A stretch of 64,000 nt of DNA from Streptomyces sp. DH5 (GTDB taxonomy: Bacteria; Actinomycetota; Actinomycetes; Streptomycetales; Streptomycetaceae): the NCBI RefSeq assembly GCF_020873915.1, contig NZ_JAHWGP010000001.1, positions 401,787-465,786 of the forward strand, given 5' to 3'. This document shows, in pieces, positions 17,465-26,745 of this stretch; the stretch's first letter is position 1; each line of letters starts with the position of its first letter. The position numbers were made by a program, and so were the translations under genes. Under the pieces are notes generated by a model. The model was not told the DNA's origin. It did not search any database and saw only the letters and a list, made by a program, of their open reading frames with translations.

Positions 17465-18871
17465 TCACGCTTCCGTCGTGGTGCGGTGCCGGACTCCTCC
17501 GTCACGGCCGCGGGCCCGCTGGAAGCGGGCGAGCCCGTCGGCGAGGTCGACGAGCGGGTCGGGGTAGCCGAGCGCGTCGCGCCGCTCCGCCGGGAGCCGC
17601 CAGGGCTCGTGCACCGCTGTGCCGTCCACGCCCCCGAGCTCGGGGATCCAGCGCCGCACGTAGGCGCCGTCCGGGTCGAACCGCTTCGCCTGGACGAGGG
17701 GGTTGAGCACGCGGTGCGGACGGGTGTCGGTGCCGGTGCCGGCGACCCACTGCCAGTTGAGCTGGTTGTTGACGACGTCGCCGTCCACGAGCAGATCCAG
17801 GAAGTACCGGGCGCCGATCCGCCAGTCCACGTACAGCGTCTTGGTCAGGAAGCTCGCCACCAGCAGCCGCGCCCGGTTGTGCATCCAGCCCTCGTGACGC
17901 AGCTGGCGCATGGCCGCGTCGACGATCGGATACCCCGTACGCCCCTCCCGCCACGCGGCGATGTCGTCGGCGGCGTCCGCCTCGTCGCGCCAGCGGTCGT
18001 GGCGTGTGCGGTAGTCCGCCCGGGACGCCGCGGGCCGCGCCGCCAGCACCTGGTGGTGGAAGTCCCGCCAGCACAGCTGGCGCACGAACGCCTCCGCGCC
18101 GGGCCCGCCCTGCCGGCGGGCACGCTGGACGAGTTCCACCGGCGACAGGGCCCCGAAGTGGAGGTACGGCGACAGCCGCGAGGTCCCGTCACCGGCCAGG
18201 TCGTCGTGCCTGGCCTCGTACGACGACAGCCCCGCGCGCAGCCACCGCGACAACCGCTCCCGCCCCGCCGTCTCCCCTCCGTCCGGGACGCCCGGGGACG
18301 TGCCGGACACCTCGGCGCGTGAGGGCACCGGGCCGCCGCGCACCCCCTCGGGAACGGGCACGGTGCGCGGCACGGCCAGGGGCGTCCTCAGCGTCTCCCG
18401 GTCCCAGCGGCGGAAGTAGGGCGTGAACACCGCGAAGTGGTCGGAGCCGGCGGGTGTCACCGCACCGGGGGCGACGGCGGTGATCACCGCCTCGTGCACC
18501 CGCAGTGCCACGCCGCCGTCGCCGAGCCGCCCGCGCAGCCGCTCCTCGCGGTGCCCGGCGTAGGCCGTGACGCCCGCGGCCATGTGCACCTCGGTGGCCC
18601 CGCACTCGTCGACGACCGCACGGACCTCCCGGGCGACCGGCCCCGAGCGCACGACGAGCCGGCCGCCGCGGCGGCGCAGCGACGCGTCGAGGTCCCCCAG
18701 ACAGTCGGCGAGGAAGGCCCGCCGGTTCGGGGCGTCGAAACCGGCCGCCCGGATCCCCGGGTCCAGCACGAACAACGGCACCACCTCGTCCGCCGACCGC
18801 AACGCGGCACGCAGCGGCGGGTGGTCGTGCAGACGCAAGTCCGAGGTGAACAGGACGACCGCGACGGTCAT
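17465..18871 (-). CDS. phr: Deoxyribodipyrimidine photolyase
   Basis: Repairs UV pyrimidine dimers using blue light and FAD. The 468-residue protein has the N-terminal photolyase fold (VLFTSDLRLHDHPPL), the linker, and the FAD domain with SRLSPYLHFGALSP, RQLCWRDFHH, GYPIVDAAMRQL, GWMHNRARLLVASFLTK and the Trp-rich VNNQLNWQWVAGTGTD. Its place behind the light-control genes fits co-induction by light. A short tandem repeat lies immediately upstream of its ribosome-binding site AGGAGTG. Confidence 0.93.
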   Translation of the reverse strand: MTVAVVLFTSDLRLHDHPPLRAALRSADEVVPLFVLDPGIRAAGFDAPNRRAFLADCLGDLDASLRRRGGRLVVRSGPVAREVRAVVDECGATEVHMAAGVTAYAGHREERLRGRLGDGGVALRVHEAVITAVAPGAVTPAGSDHFAVFTPYFRRWDRETLRTPLAVPRTVPVPEGVRGGPVPSRAEVSGTSPGVPDGGETAGRERLSRWLRAGLSSYEARHDDLAGDGTSRLSPYLHFGALSPVELVQRARRQGGPGAEAFVRQLCWRDFHHQVLAARPAASRADYRTRHDRWRDEADAADDIAAWREGRTGYPIVDAAMRQLRHEGWMHNRARLLVASFLTKTLYVDWRIGARYFLDLLVDGDVVNNQLNWQWVAGTGTDTRPHRVLNPLVQAKRFDPDGAYVRRWIPELGGVDGTAVHEPWRLPAERRDALGYPDPLVDLADGLARFQRARGRDGGVRHRTTTEA

Positions 18872-18883
18872 GGCGTCACTCCT

Positions 18884-18915
18884 GGTGCGGTGGTGCGGTG
18901 GTGCGGTGGTGCGGT
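18884..18915. repeat. Four tandem 8-bp units (GGTGCGGT) before the photolyase gene
   Basis: Four exact copies of GGTGCGGT run head to tail, followed by a degraded fifth (CGTGCCGT, to 18923). On the photolyase strand this is a CCACC-rich tract ending 13 nt before the start codon and touching the RBS. Such short repeats can change copy number by slippage and alter 5'-UTR spacing. Confidence 0.85.
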
Positions 18916-18936
18916 CGTGCCGTGTGGCCGGGGTGC

Positions 18937-20508
18937 CTACCGGGAGGCACTTCGCCGGCCGCTCGCGCCGTGGACGCCCCCGGCGCGCCGGTCACCTTCG
19001 CGGGCGGTCAGGCCCCTGGCGGCGGCCTGGGCGATGTTGCGGGCCATACCGCCGAAGACGACCGCGTGGAAGGGGGAGACGGACCACCAGTACACGTGTC
19101 CGAACAGCCCTCGCGGGTGGAACAGGGCGCGCTGCCGGTAACGGGTGCGGCCCCGCTCGTCCGTCTCCACGTGCATCTCCAGCCACGCCAGACCCGGCAG
19201 CCGCATCTCCGCCCGCAGCCGCAGCAGCCGGACCGGTTCGATCTCCTCGACACGCCAGAAGTCCAGCGAGTCGCCGACGCGCAGGCGCTCCGCGTCACGC
19301 CGCCCGCGGCGCAGTCCGACACCGCCGACGAACCGGTCCAGCCAGCCGCGCACCGCCCAGGCCAGCGGGAAGGAGTACCAGCCGTTGTCGCCGCCGATCC
19401 CCTCGATCACCTTCCACAGCGCCTGCGGTGACGCGTCGACGGGGAGCTGCCGCTCGTCCTCGTACAGGCTGCCGCCGGCCCAGTCGGGGTCGGTGGGGAG
19501 CGGGTCGCTGGGAGCCCCCGGGACGGACGCGGACGACCACCGGGTGGCGACCTCGGCCTGTCGCACCCTGCGCACGGCCAGGGACAGGGCTTCGTCGAAC
19601 GGCAGGGGGTGACCCGGCGGGTCGGGGACGTACCGGGCGATGTCGTGCTCGTGGCAGACGACTTCGTGGCGCAGGGACTCCGTCAGGGGGCGGGCGATGG
19701 AGGCCGGTACCGGGGTCACCAGGCCGACCCAGTGACTGGACAGCCGTGGGGTGAGCACCGGCACCGGCACGATGATCCGTCGCTTGAGGCCGGCCACGGC
19801 GGCGTAACGGCGCATCATGCCCTCGTAGGTGAGGACGTCGGGTCCGCCGATGTCGAAGGCCCGGTCGACGTCGTCCGGCATGGTGGCGGAGCCGGCCAGG
19901 TAGCGCAACACGTCGCGGACCCCGATGGGCTGGGTGCGGGTCTGCACCCAACTGGGTGTCACCATGACCGGCAGCCGCTCGGTCAGATAGCGCAGCATCT
20001 CGAAGGAGGCCGACCCCGAGCCGATGACGACCGCGGCCCGCAGCACGGTCGCGGGCACCGGGGACTCCAGGAAGATGCGGCCGACCTCGGCACGGGAACG
20101 CAGGTGCGGGGAGAGGGCGCTCTCGGGGACGCCGCGCGGGGTGAGACCGCCCAGGTAGACGATCCTGCGCACACCCGCCGCGTGCGCCTGCCGGGCGAAG
20201 ATCCGCGCCGCACGGCGGTCGGTCTCCTCGAAGCCGGCACCGGTTCCCAGGGCGTGGACGAGGTAGTAGGCGACGTCGACCCCGCGCATGGCCTCGGCGA
20301 CCGAGTCCGCGTCGGTGACGTCCCCCCGTACGATCTCGGCGTCCGGTGCCCATGGGTGATCGCGCAGCCGGCCGGGGGAGCGGGCGAGGCACCGCACCCG
20401 GTGACCGGCCTCCAGCAGCTCCGGCACCAGACGACCGCCGATGTACCCGGACGCACCGGTCACCAGACACAGCGTCCCTTCCGTGTCCCGCAGTCCGTTC
20501 GTTCCCAC
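18937..20508 (-). CDS. NAD(P)-binding epimerase-like protein with DUF2867 domain
   Basis: Two-domain protein, 523 residues. The N-terminal 300 residues are an atypical short-chain dehydrogenase with LVTGASGYIGGRLVPELL near residue 15, RGDVTDADSV, and VYLGGLTPRG. The C-terminal part after about residue 350 matches DUF2867 (QALWKVIEGIGGDNGWY, then FGHVYWWSVSPFHAVVFGGM). GTG 20508 follows GGAGGGAGA. Similar fusions are found near photolyase and carotenoid genes in Streptomyces, so membership of the light regulon is plausible. Substrate is unknown. Confidence 0.8.
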   Translation of the reverse strand: MGTNGLRDTEGTLCLVTGASGYIGGRLVPELLEAGHRVRCLARSPGRLRDHPWAPDAEIVRGDVTDADSVAEAMRGVDVAYYLVHALGTGAGFEETDRRAARIFARQAHAAGVRRIVYLGGLTPRGVPESALSPHLRSRAEVGRIFLESPVPATVLRAAVVIGSGSASFEMLRYLTERLPVMVTPSWVQTRTQPIGVRDVLRYLAGSATMPDDVDRAFDIGGPDVLTYEGMMRRYAAVAGLKRRIIVPVPVLTPRLSSHWVGLVTPVPASIARPLTESLRHEVVCHEHDIARYVPDPPGHPLPFDEALSLAVRRVRQAEVATRWSSASVPGAPSDPLPTDPDWAGGSLYEDERQLPVDASPQALWKVIEGIGGDNGWYSFPLAWAVRGWLDRFVGGVGLRRGRRDAERLRVGDSLDFWRVEEIEPVRLLRLRAEMRLPGLAWLEMHVETDERGRTRYRQRALFHPRGLFGHVYWWSVSPFHAVVFGGMARNIAQAAARGLTAREGDRRAGGVHGASGRRSASR

Positions 20509-20660
20509 GGTCTCTCCCTCCGGCTCTTACCACGGCCCGGGCCGCGGCGCGACGGTCACTCGGACGGCGGGGCCCGTCGGCGCGGGCACCCCGCACGGTG
20601 CGCTCGTCCCCGCTTCCCGTCCCGCGCCCGCGGCGGATGCGCCGCGGGCGCGGGCGGCCT

Positions 20661-21557
20661 TCAGCCGCGCGGCGTGTCGGTGCCGGCCTCCTGGTCGGCC
20701 CTGCCGCCGGCGCCGAGCAGTCCGGTCGCCGCGAACGGCTCCTCGGCGCCGAGCCGTGGCAGCTCCCGCCGCGACAGCGACGTGACGACCGGCGGCATCG
20801 CGCCCCGCACGAGCTGGGTCGCGCGCAGCCATCGCGGCACGTAGACGGCGGGGCGGCGGCGCTCGACGGCGTCGACCAGCCTGCCCGCCACGTACGAGGC
20901 GGGGTACATCCTGCGCGCGGGCGGCGGCATGTGCCCGCGCAGCTCCCGCAGCACGGGGTGCCGGTCGGCGTCGCGCACCATGTCGGTGTCGGTCCAGTTG
21001 ATGTAGGCGATACCCACACCCACGCGCCGGTGGGCGACCTCCGCCTGCAGTGCGTGGGCGAACGACTCGACCCCCGCCTTCGAGGCGCAGTAGGCGCTCA
21101 TCATCGGCGCCGCCCCGATGGAGGCCAGAGACGCCACCTGGAGGAAGTAGCCGCGCGTGTCGAACAGGTCGGGCAGGAACGTCCGCGCGGTGACCGCGCT
21201 GCCGATGAGGTTCACCTCGACCACACGCCGCCAGACGGCGGGGTCCGACTCCGCGAAGGGGCCGCCCTCCGCCAGTCCGGCGTTGGCGACCACCACCGAG
21301 GCCGGTCCGAGCCGCGCCCGTAGGCCGGAGGCGGCCCGGCTCATGCCCCGGTCGTCGGTGACGTCGACCTCCCAGCACACGGAGCGTCCCGCCGGCAGCG
21401 AGTTCCTGACCTCCGCCAGCGTTCTCTCCTCGCGGCCCAGGAGCGCCACGTTCGCGCCCCGTTCGACCAGGACCCGGGCCATGGCCGCTCCGAGGCCGCG
21501 TGCGGCTCCGGTCACCACGGCGACGCGGCCGTGCAAGGGGTTCCGGGCGACCGGCAT
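20661..21557 (-). CDS. Short-chain dehydrogenase/reductase
   Basis: Classical SDR of 298 residues. The cofactor motif TGAARGLG is near residue 16, NAG at about 91, the Ser in SLAS, and the catalytic YCASK near 149. The acidic residue pattern after the second strand does not settle NADH against NADPH. A C-terminal extension of about 60 residues (MPPVVTSLSRRELPRLG) may be a membrane-associated or partner-binding tail. GGAAAGG precedes ATG 21557. It follows the DUF2867 fusion gene in transcription order and may share its regulation. Substrate is unknown. Confidence 0.85.
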   Translation of the reverse strand: MPVARNPLHGRVAVVTGAARGLGAAMARVLVERGANVALLGREERTLAEVRNSLPAGRSVCWEVDVTDDRGMSRAASGLRARLGPASVVVANAGLAEGGPFAESDPAVWRRVVEVNLIGSAVTARTFLPDLFDTRGYFLQVASLASIGAAPMMSAYCASKAGVESFAHALQAEVAHRRVGVGIAYINWTDTDMVRDADRHPVLRELRGHMPPPARRMYPASYVAGRLVDAVERRRPAVYVPRWLRATQLVRGAMPPVVTSLSRRELPRLGAEEPFAATGLLGAGGRADQEAGTDTPRG

Positions 21558-21821
21558 GGGCGGTTCCTTTCCGCGAGGTGCCTGCCCGGCCCACGCTAGA
21601 CGCGCCACGGCCCGGGGGCATGTCCAGCGGCCGCTCCGCCCGCTCCGCCCGCTCCGCTACGCGGACGGCATCGCGCGTGCGGGTTCCCGCTCGACGGGAC
21701 GCTGTCGTGCACGGTCCCCGCCGCTTGCTCCTGGACGGTGCGCGGCCTCCGGGGCCGTGGGCCGGCCCGGGTGATCGACGTGCGTTCGGGGCCCACGGGG
21801 CCGTCCGGGCGGGTCGGGCCG

Positions 21822-22634
21822 TCAGACGGTGCGGACCTCGACCCCCGCCTCGGTGAGCCGGGCCGACATGTCGGACGGCAGCCCGGCGTCGGTCACCAGG
21901 ACGTCGACGCGGTCCAGTCCGCAGATCCGCGCGAAGGCGCGCCGTCCCATCTTCGACGCGTCGGTCACCACGATCACCCGGCGCGCCCGCTCGGCGAACA
22001 GCCGGCTCACGCCGGCCTCGTCCTCGTGATGGGTCATCAGCCCCCACTGCGGATCGACGCCGTCGACTCCCAGCACGGCCACGTCGAGTACGACCTCATC
22101 GAGCACGCCCGCGGTGAGCGGGCCGACGAGTTCGTACGTCTGGGGACGGGCCACCCCGCCGGTGACCACGATCTTCACCTGCGGGCGTACCGCCAGCTCA
22201 CCGGCGATGTTCAGGGCGTTGGTGACCACCGTGAACACGGGTGCCGAGGCCTCGGCCGCGTCCCGCCGCCCCCGTCCGTCACGGCCGCCGCCCGCCCGCA
22301 GCGCCAGCGCCCGTGCCACCTCGGTCGTCGTCGTCCCGCCGTTGAGGCCCACCACGTCGCCGTCGGCGAGCATCCCGGCGACGGCCGTCGCGATGCGCTG
22401 CTTCTCCGAGGCGTGGCGGGAGGACTTGTAGCGCAGGGGCAGCTCGTAGGAGACACCGTGCGCGACGGCCCCGCCCCGGGTGCGGACGAGCATCTGCTGG
22501 GCGGCCAGCTCGTCGAGATCACGGCGAATGGTCGCGGGGGAGACCCCGAGGGCGGTGGCCGCGTCGTCGACGTCGATCCTGCCCGCGCCGGCCAGCAGTT
22601 CCAGCAGCTCGTTCCACCGCTCGTGCTTGGACAT
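21822..22634 (-). CDS. DeoR/GlpR-family transcriptional regulator
   Basis: Sugar-responsive regulator of 270 residues. The DeoR helix-turn-helix is at residues 6-57 (IDVDDAATALGVSPATIRRDLDEL). The C-terminal DeoRC effector domain has DGDVVGLNGGTTTTEVARAL, VVTNALNIAGEL, GVDGVDPQWGLMTHHEDEA and RVIVVTDASKMGRRAF, resembling phosphosugar-binding regulators. No sugar-catabolic operon is adjacent, so its target cannot be read from context. Confidence 0.87.
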   Translation of the reverse strand: MSKHERWNELLELLAGAGRIDVDDAATALGVSPATIRRDLDELAAQQMLVRTRGGAVAHGVSYELPLRYKSSRHASEKQRIATAVAGMLADGDVVGLNGGTTTTEVARALALRAGGGRDGRGRRDAAEASAPVFTVVTNALNIAGELAVRPQVKIVVTGGVARPQTYELVGPLTAGVLDEVVLDVAVLGVDGVDPQWGLMTHHEDEAGVSRLFAERARRVIVVTDASKMGRRAFARICGLDRVDVLVTDAGLPSDMSARLTEAGVEVRTV

Positions 22635-22754
22635 GTGTCGGGCTCCCTCGGACCTCGGTGCTGCGCTCCCGACACGGTAAGGGACGCCACGGCGCGCGCT
22701 GCCGGAGGTGACCGGGGCGGGGAACGGTGAGCTGGGCCGCGCCCCGCGGGGCGC

Positions 22755-24491
22755 TCAGGTCCCGCTCGGCGGCTCCTCGCAGACGATCTCGTCACGGGGG
22801 GTGTAGCGCGTGCGGAACGGCTCCCGACCCACTTCCCGGCCGCCGTCGCGGAAGACCCGCTCCACGGTGACGTCGAACCCCTCCAGCGGGGTCTGCGGTA
22901 CGCACTCGTTCGCGGTGCTCACCTTCCGCGACGGCTCCCGCACCTCGGTGCGGGGCCCCTTGACCGACGTGACCTCGTCGTACTTCTTCGTGCCGAGGAA
23001 CGTGACGGTCACCGACGTGTCGGTGGACTCGGCCTCGATGTAGAGGGCCTTGCCGGAATCGTTGGCGAACCTCAGGTCGAGACTGCCCCAGGCGACCGTC
23101 GCCTCGCGGCCCTCCGGGTAGCGCTCGATGTAGAAGGAGTGGGCGCCGTACTCGACCGGCTCGACCCCGGCGAAGAACATCGCGTTGAAGACGGTCGTGG
23201 CCACGGCGGAGACACCGCCGCCGGGCGCCTTCTTGTACTGGTCGTCGTAGATCATGATGCCGTCGACGAACCCGTTGGCCTCGGTGCGCTCGCCGACGGT
23301 CCTGTTGAAGCTCCAGGTCTCGCCGGGCATGACGACGGAGCCGTCGATGAGGTCCACGGCCCGGCCGACGTTCGTCGTGCGGTAGGCGGCCGGTTCGAAG
23401 TCGACGGTGAAGGAGGACATCTTCTCGGTCAGTCCCAGGCGCGCCGCGTTCTCGCGGGTGACCTCCGGCTGCACCTCCCGGGCGTCGACCTCACCGGTGC
23501 GGGCGGAGCCCGACCTGGTGAGCAGGGGCAGTACGGCCTTGCCCAGGGCCTTGTCGGTGACCTGCACACCGGCCCGGGCGTCGGCGGCCACGACGACCCG
23601 GTCGCCCTCGGACGTCAGCCGGGCGTTGCGGGGCGTGCGGGGCAGGTCGTCCAGGGCGCCGGCCACCGCGGGCGCGGCACGCAGACCCTTGCTGTCGAGT
23701 TCCGGGGTGAGTCTGCCGCTCTTGTCGGGCCGCATGGTCAGGTACTCGCCCAGCACGGCCGGGGAGAGCGTGAAGCGTTCGCCGCCCGCGGTGAGCGTGA
23801 CCGGCGCGGACATCGCCGGGTCCGCGAACGCGCGCACCGCCCGCCGCACCTCGTCCGCCGTGACCTTCGGCGTGCTCTCGCGGGCGGGCAGCACCGTGAC
23901 CGAGTCCGCGGCGCCGCGCAGGAAGGGTTCGCGCAGCGCGTCGACCGAGGCGTCCACGTCCATCGCGTGCCCGGTGCGCGGGGCGACCTGCTCGACGCGG
24001 CCGTCCGAGAAGGCGACGGCACCGTCGCGGGCCTTCGTGTCGAGCGTCCCCGCCAGCTTCCCCAGGGCGGCACGCGCCTTGCCCTCGTCGACCCGCACCA
24101 CCGGCTCGATGTCACCGCCCGAGCGGAACAGCCCTCCGATCACGCCGACCGGATCGGTGCCGGTGGCCGTCGCCCGGTCCACGGTCTCCTCGACGTCGAA
24201 GGCGTACCCCGCCCGCCGCGGATCGACCGCGCCCCTGCGCTCACCGACCTGCACGGCCATCTCCCGCGAACCGGCCGCCGCCAGGTGCCGCTCGAGCTTC
24301 GCGGTGGCCTCCGCACGGCTCAGCCCCCCGATGTCCGCACCCCGCACCGTGGTCCCGGCCTCGATCTCTCCGCCGGTGAGCAGCAGCCCGGCGAGATACA
24401 GACCCCCCACACCGACGGCCAGCGCACCGCCCGCCAGGGCGACGGGCGGGAGCGACACGATGCCGGGGACGGCGGGTATCCGGGGGCGCAT
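22755..24491 (-). CDS. VanW-family cell-envelope protein with YoaR-like domains
   Basis: Membrane-anchored extracytoplasmic protein of 578 residues. One N-terminal membrane helix (about 12-34) is followed by YoaR-type peptidoglycan-binding-like repeats (AGTTVRGADIGGLSRAEA near 45; VTADEVRRAVRAFADP near 190). The C-terminal VanW domain starts near 360, with TTNVGRAVDLIDGSVVMPGE, FNRTVGERTEANGF and PGGGVSAVATTVFNAMFFAG. ATG 24491 follows AGGAG. The exact job is unknown; the domains suggest interaction with cell-wall polymers. Confidence 0.85.
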   Translation of the reverse strand: MRPRIPAVPGIVSLPPVALAGGALAVGVGGLYLAGLLLTGGEIEAGTTVRGADIGGLSRAEATAKLERHLAAAGSREMAVQVGERRGAVDPRRAGYAFDVEETVDRATATGTDPVGVIGGLFRSGGDIEPVVRVDEGKARAALGKLAGTLDTKARDGAVAFSDGRVEQVAPRTGHAMDVDASVDALREPFLRGAADSVTVLPARESTPKVTADEVRRAVRAFADPAMSAPVTLTAGGERFTLSPAVLGEYLTMRPDKSGRLTPELDSKGLRAAPAVAGALDDLPRTPRNARLTSEGDRVVVAADARAGVQVTDKALGKAVLPLLTRSGSARTGEVDAREVQPEVTRENAARLGLTEKMSSFTVDFEPAAYRTTNVGRAVDLIDGSVVMPGETWSFNRTVGERTEANGFVDGIMIYDDQYKKAPGGGVSAVATTVFNAMFFAGVEPVEYGAHSFYIERYPEGREATVAWGSLDLRFANDSGKALYIEAESTDTSVTVTFLGTKKYDEVTSVKGPRTEVREPSRKVSTANECVPQTPLEGFDVTVERVFRDGGREVGREPFRTRYTPRDEIVCEEPPSGT

Positions 24492-24941
24492 GGGTCTCCT
24501 GATCGATCCGGGTGACGCGGGGTGACGCGCACCCGAGGTCACGACACGGTGTGCGGGAACAGTCGCCCAGGCTAATGCACCACCAGGCGCCAAAGGGTAT
24601 ATCCCATGTCACACCGGGCCTTATCGATCAAGGGCTGCCCGCCCCGCGGGGCGCATCCCGGCGGTCCCGCGCGGCGGATGCCGGCCACTGTCCGGCGCGG
24701 CCGGCACCAGGCGCCGGTTCTCGGTCACCTGGCGGCTGGAAACGCACCGACCGGGCACTTCGGAAAACGCCGGCCGCCGCGGCCCGGACGGTCCGGCCCG
24801 TCGGCATGCCCGAGGCCCGCCCGGCCCCCGCCTGACGCCGGGCGGGCGCGGCAGGCGGGCGACCGGCCGCCCCCGCCCGCCGACCGCCCCCGCCCGTGCC
24901 GGTCCGACGGGCGACCGGGGAGAGGGGGAAACGGGGACGCG
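24492..24941. other. Intergenic region without a recognised gene
   Basis: No coding frame with convincing third-position bias was found. The 3' half holds GC-rich symmetry (CCCGCC/GGGCGGG around 24829-24846) that could act as a transcription terminator for ridA. The segment next to vanW (24570-24620) is less GC-rich and is the likely promoter area for that gene. Confidence 0.4.
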
Positions 24942-25337
24942 TCACGCGACGGCGGTGCCCTCGAGCTCGATCATCTGACCGGGGATCGCCAGCCGCGTCA
25001 CACCGAGCATGGTGGTGGTCGGCGCGACGCCGGCCGCTCCCAGGCGGCCCGCCAGCACACCGTAGTGCCGGAAGAGCAGGTCGACGTCGGTCGTGTAGAC
25101 GTTCAGCCGGACGAGGTGGGAGAGGGCCATGTCCGCCTCGGCGAGCACCGCCTCGATGTTGTCCACGGCCAGCGCCAACTGCGCCGCCATGTCACCGTCG
25201 TGCTCGGGCTTGCCTTCCTTGCTCATCGCCGTCTGGCCCGAGATGTACAGGGTGCGCGAGTGGCCGGAGACGACCTCGCCCTGGTTGAAGCCCATCTCGA
25301 CCGACCACGGCACCGGGTTGACCGCTTTGCGTTCCAT
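24942..25337 (-). CDS. RidA-family (YjgF) enamine/imine deaminase-like protein
   Basis: Small trimer-forming protein of 131 residues in the Rid family, whose members hydrolyse reactive enamines/imines or act in catabolic pathways. Recognisable elements are SRTLYISGQTAM near residue 28, AQLALAVDNIEAVL, LVRLNVYTTDVD, and PTTTMLGVTRLAIPGQMIELEGTAVA at the end. The canonical catalytic Arg position has an aliphatic/Leu context here, so true RidA activity is uncertain. ATG 25337 is chosen over longer frames. It diverges from a WYL regulator 137 bp away, which probably controls it. Confidence 0.85.
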   Translation of the reverse strand: MERKAVNPVPWSVEMGFNQGEVVSGHSRTLYISGQTAMSKEGKPEHDGDMAAQLALAVDNIEAVLAEADMALSHLVRLNVYTTDVDLLFRHYGVLAGRLGAAGVAPTTTMLGVTRLAIPGQMIELEGTAVA

Positions 25338-25474
25338 TGCCGCACCTGTTCCCTTGGGTTCACGGACACTGCGTACGCCCATCGCGTCGGCAGCAGCCGC
25401 GCTCTGACGTCGTGCGATGAACCCTGCCAAGAAAACGTGACACCCTTGGTCATGTATTTCGTTAGGGTTTTCCC

Positions 25475-26455
25475 GTGCGAGCCGACCGGTTGGTGTCCCT
25501 GGTGCTGCTGCTGCGTCAGCGGGGCCGGATGACCGCGGAGACACTCGCCCGTGAGCTGGAGGTGTCGACCAGGACGGTGTTGCGCGACATGGAGGCGCTC
25601 TCCGCGGCGGGGGTCCCGGTCTACGCGGAGCGCGGGCGGCACGGCGGGTTCGCGCTGCTGCCGGACTTCCGGACGGCGCTCACCGGCCTGAACCACGACG
25701 AGGCGCTCGCCCTCGTGGTCGCCGGATCACGGCGCGGCGCGCAGCTGTTCGGGCTGGGGTCGGCACTCGCCTCGGCCGTACTGAAAGTGGTCGACGCGCT
25801 GCCCGAGGGGCTGCGGGACACCGCCGCCGGAGCGGCGCAGCGGCTGCTCATCGACCCGGAGACCGATCTGCTCTCGCGCCGCGTGGCCCCCGAGGAGGTC
25901 CCCCACTCCATCGCCGCCGAGGTCCGGCGCGCGGTGTTCGACGGGCACAGACTGCGCATCTACTACGAGGCCGTGGGCCGGCCCCCGAAGTGGCGCACGG
26001 TGGACCCGATCGGTCTGGTCACCGTCAGGGACCAGGGCTACCTGCTGGCCAAGCGGGGCACCGAGGACCGCACCTACCGGCTGAGCCGGGTGCTGGCCGC
26101 CGAGGAGCTCGACGAACCCGCGCAACGTCCGGAAGCGGTCGACCTGGACCGGGTCTGGCGCGACCGCAACGTGCGGTTCCGGACCGGCGGCGACACCACC
26201 GCCGTGGTGGTCCGCGTGGACCCCGCGCGCCGGGAACACCTGGTCGCCACCGCCCTGGCGGTCCGCTCCGAGGAGGAGGAGACCGACGGCGACGGCCGGC
26301 TCCGGCTGCACATCCTTTTCCAGGACGCACGGCATGCCGAGTGGGCGCTGTGGCAGCACGCCATGTACGCGGAGGTCGAGACCCCGCAGTGGCTGCGCAC
26401 CACCCTGCACCGCCGCGCGACGGTGATCGCGGCCCGCTACGGACCACCTGCCTGA
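25475..26455 (+). CDS. YafY-type HTH/WYL transcriptional regulator
   Basis: DNA-binding regulator of 326 residues. It has an N-terminal HTH_11 (RMTAETLARELEVSTRTVLRDMEAL), a WYL domain starting near residue 140 (VFDGHRLRIYYEAVGR, DPIGLVTVRDQGYLLAKRG) and the C-terminal extension typical of actinobacterial YafY proteins. GTG 25475 is the start. The gap to ridA is unusually AT-rich (TGACACCCTTGGTCATGTATTTCG), a likely shared operator/promoter zone. Divergent orientation points to ridA as target. Confidence 0.86.
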   Translation: MRADRLVSLVLLLRQRGRMTAETLARELEVSTRTVLRDMEALSAAGVPVYAERGRHGGFALLPDFRTALTGLNHDEALALVVAGSRRGAQLFGLGSALASAVLKVVDALPEGLRDTAAGAAQRLLIDPETDLLSRRVAPEEVPHSIAAEVRRAVFDGHRLRIYYEAVGRPPKWRTVDPIGLVTVRDQGYLLAKRGTEDRTYRLSRVLAAEELDEPAQRPEAVDLDRVWRDRNVRFRTGGDTTAVVVRVDPARREHLVATALAVRSEEEETDGDGRLRLHILFQDARHAEWALWQHAMYAEVETPQWLRTTLHRRATVIAARYGPPA

Positions 26456-26588
26456 GAGCTCCGCCGCCCCGCGAAGCCCAAGCCGCGGGACGTCCACGCT
26501 CTCCGTCGCAGCCCGGCCGGCGCCGACCCGCCCCGGCGCCCTTGGATGCTGTGTGGTCCACGGACCGCGTGCACGCGACGCTGCGACG

Positions 26589-26704
26589 GCGCTCACCCGG
26601 CCGCTCGGACCAAAGCACGGCGTATCCGCTACGCCGCGAGGGTGACCCGACTGCTCACCCTCGGGGCAGGTCACGCTCCGTCAGGTCATCCGCCTCCTCC
26701 CAGG
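26589..26704 (-). pseudogene. Relic of the 3' end of an Imm35-like immunity gene
   Basis: About 116 bp aligns by eye, at roughly 80% identity, with 54687-54804, which covers the last codons of the immunity-like gene and 70 bp downstream of it. On the minus strand the end reads WEEADDLTERDL, against WEEADDLMERDLL in the intact copy. No start or remaining domain is present, so this is a fragment left by recombination or deletion. The rest of 26456-26745 shows no other gene. Confidence 0.7.
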
Positions 26705-26745
26705 CGAGCGGGGGGACAACGGGCAGTGGAGGGGGTTCAACGGCC

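Noticed and set aside
18884-18923. Tandem 8-bp repeats as a possible CRISPR-like array
   Set aside because: Units are contiguous with no spacers and no cas genes are present; it is a simple tandem repeat.
20527-22047. Long minus-strand ORF overlapping the SDR and DeoR genes
   Set aside because: It is out of frame with both recognised proteins and has a low-complexity Arg/Gly/Ala composition typical of shadows.
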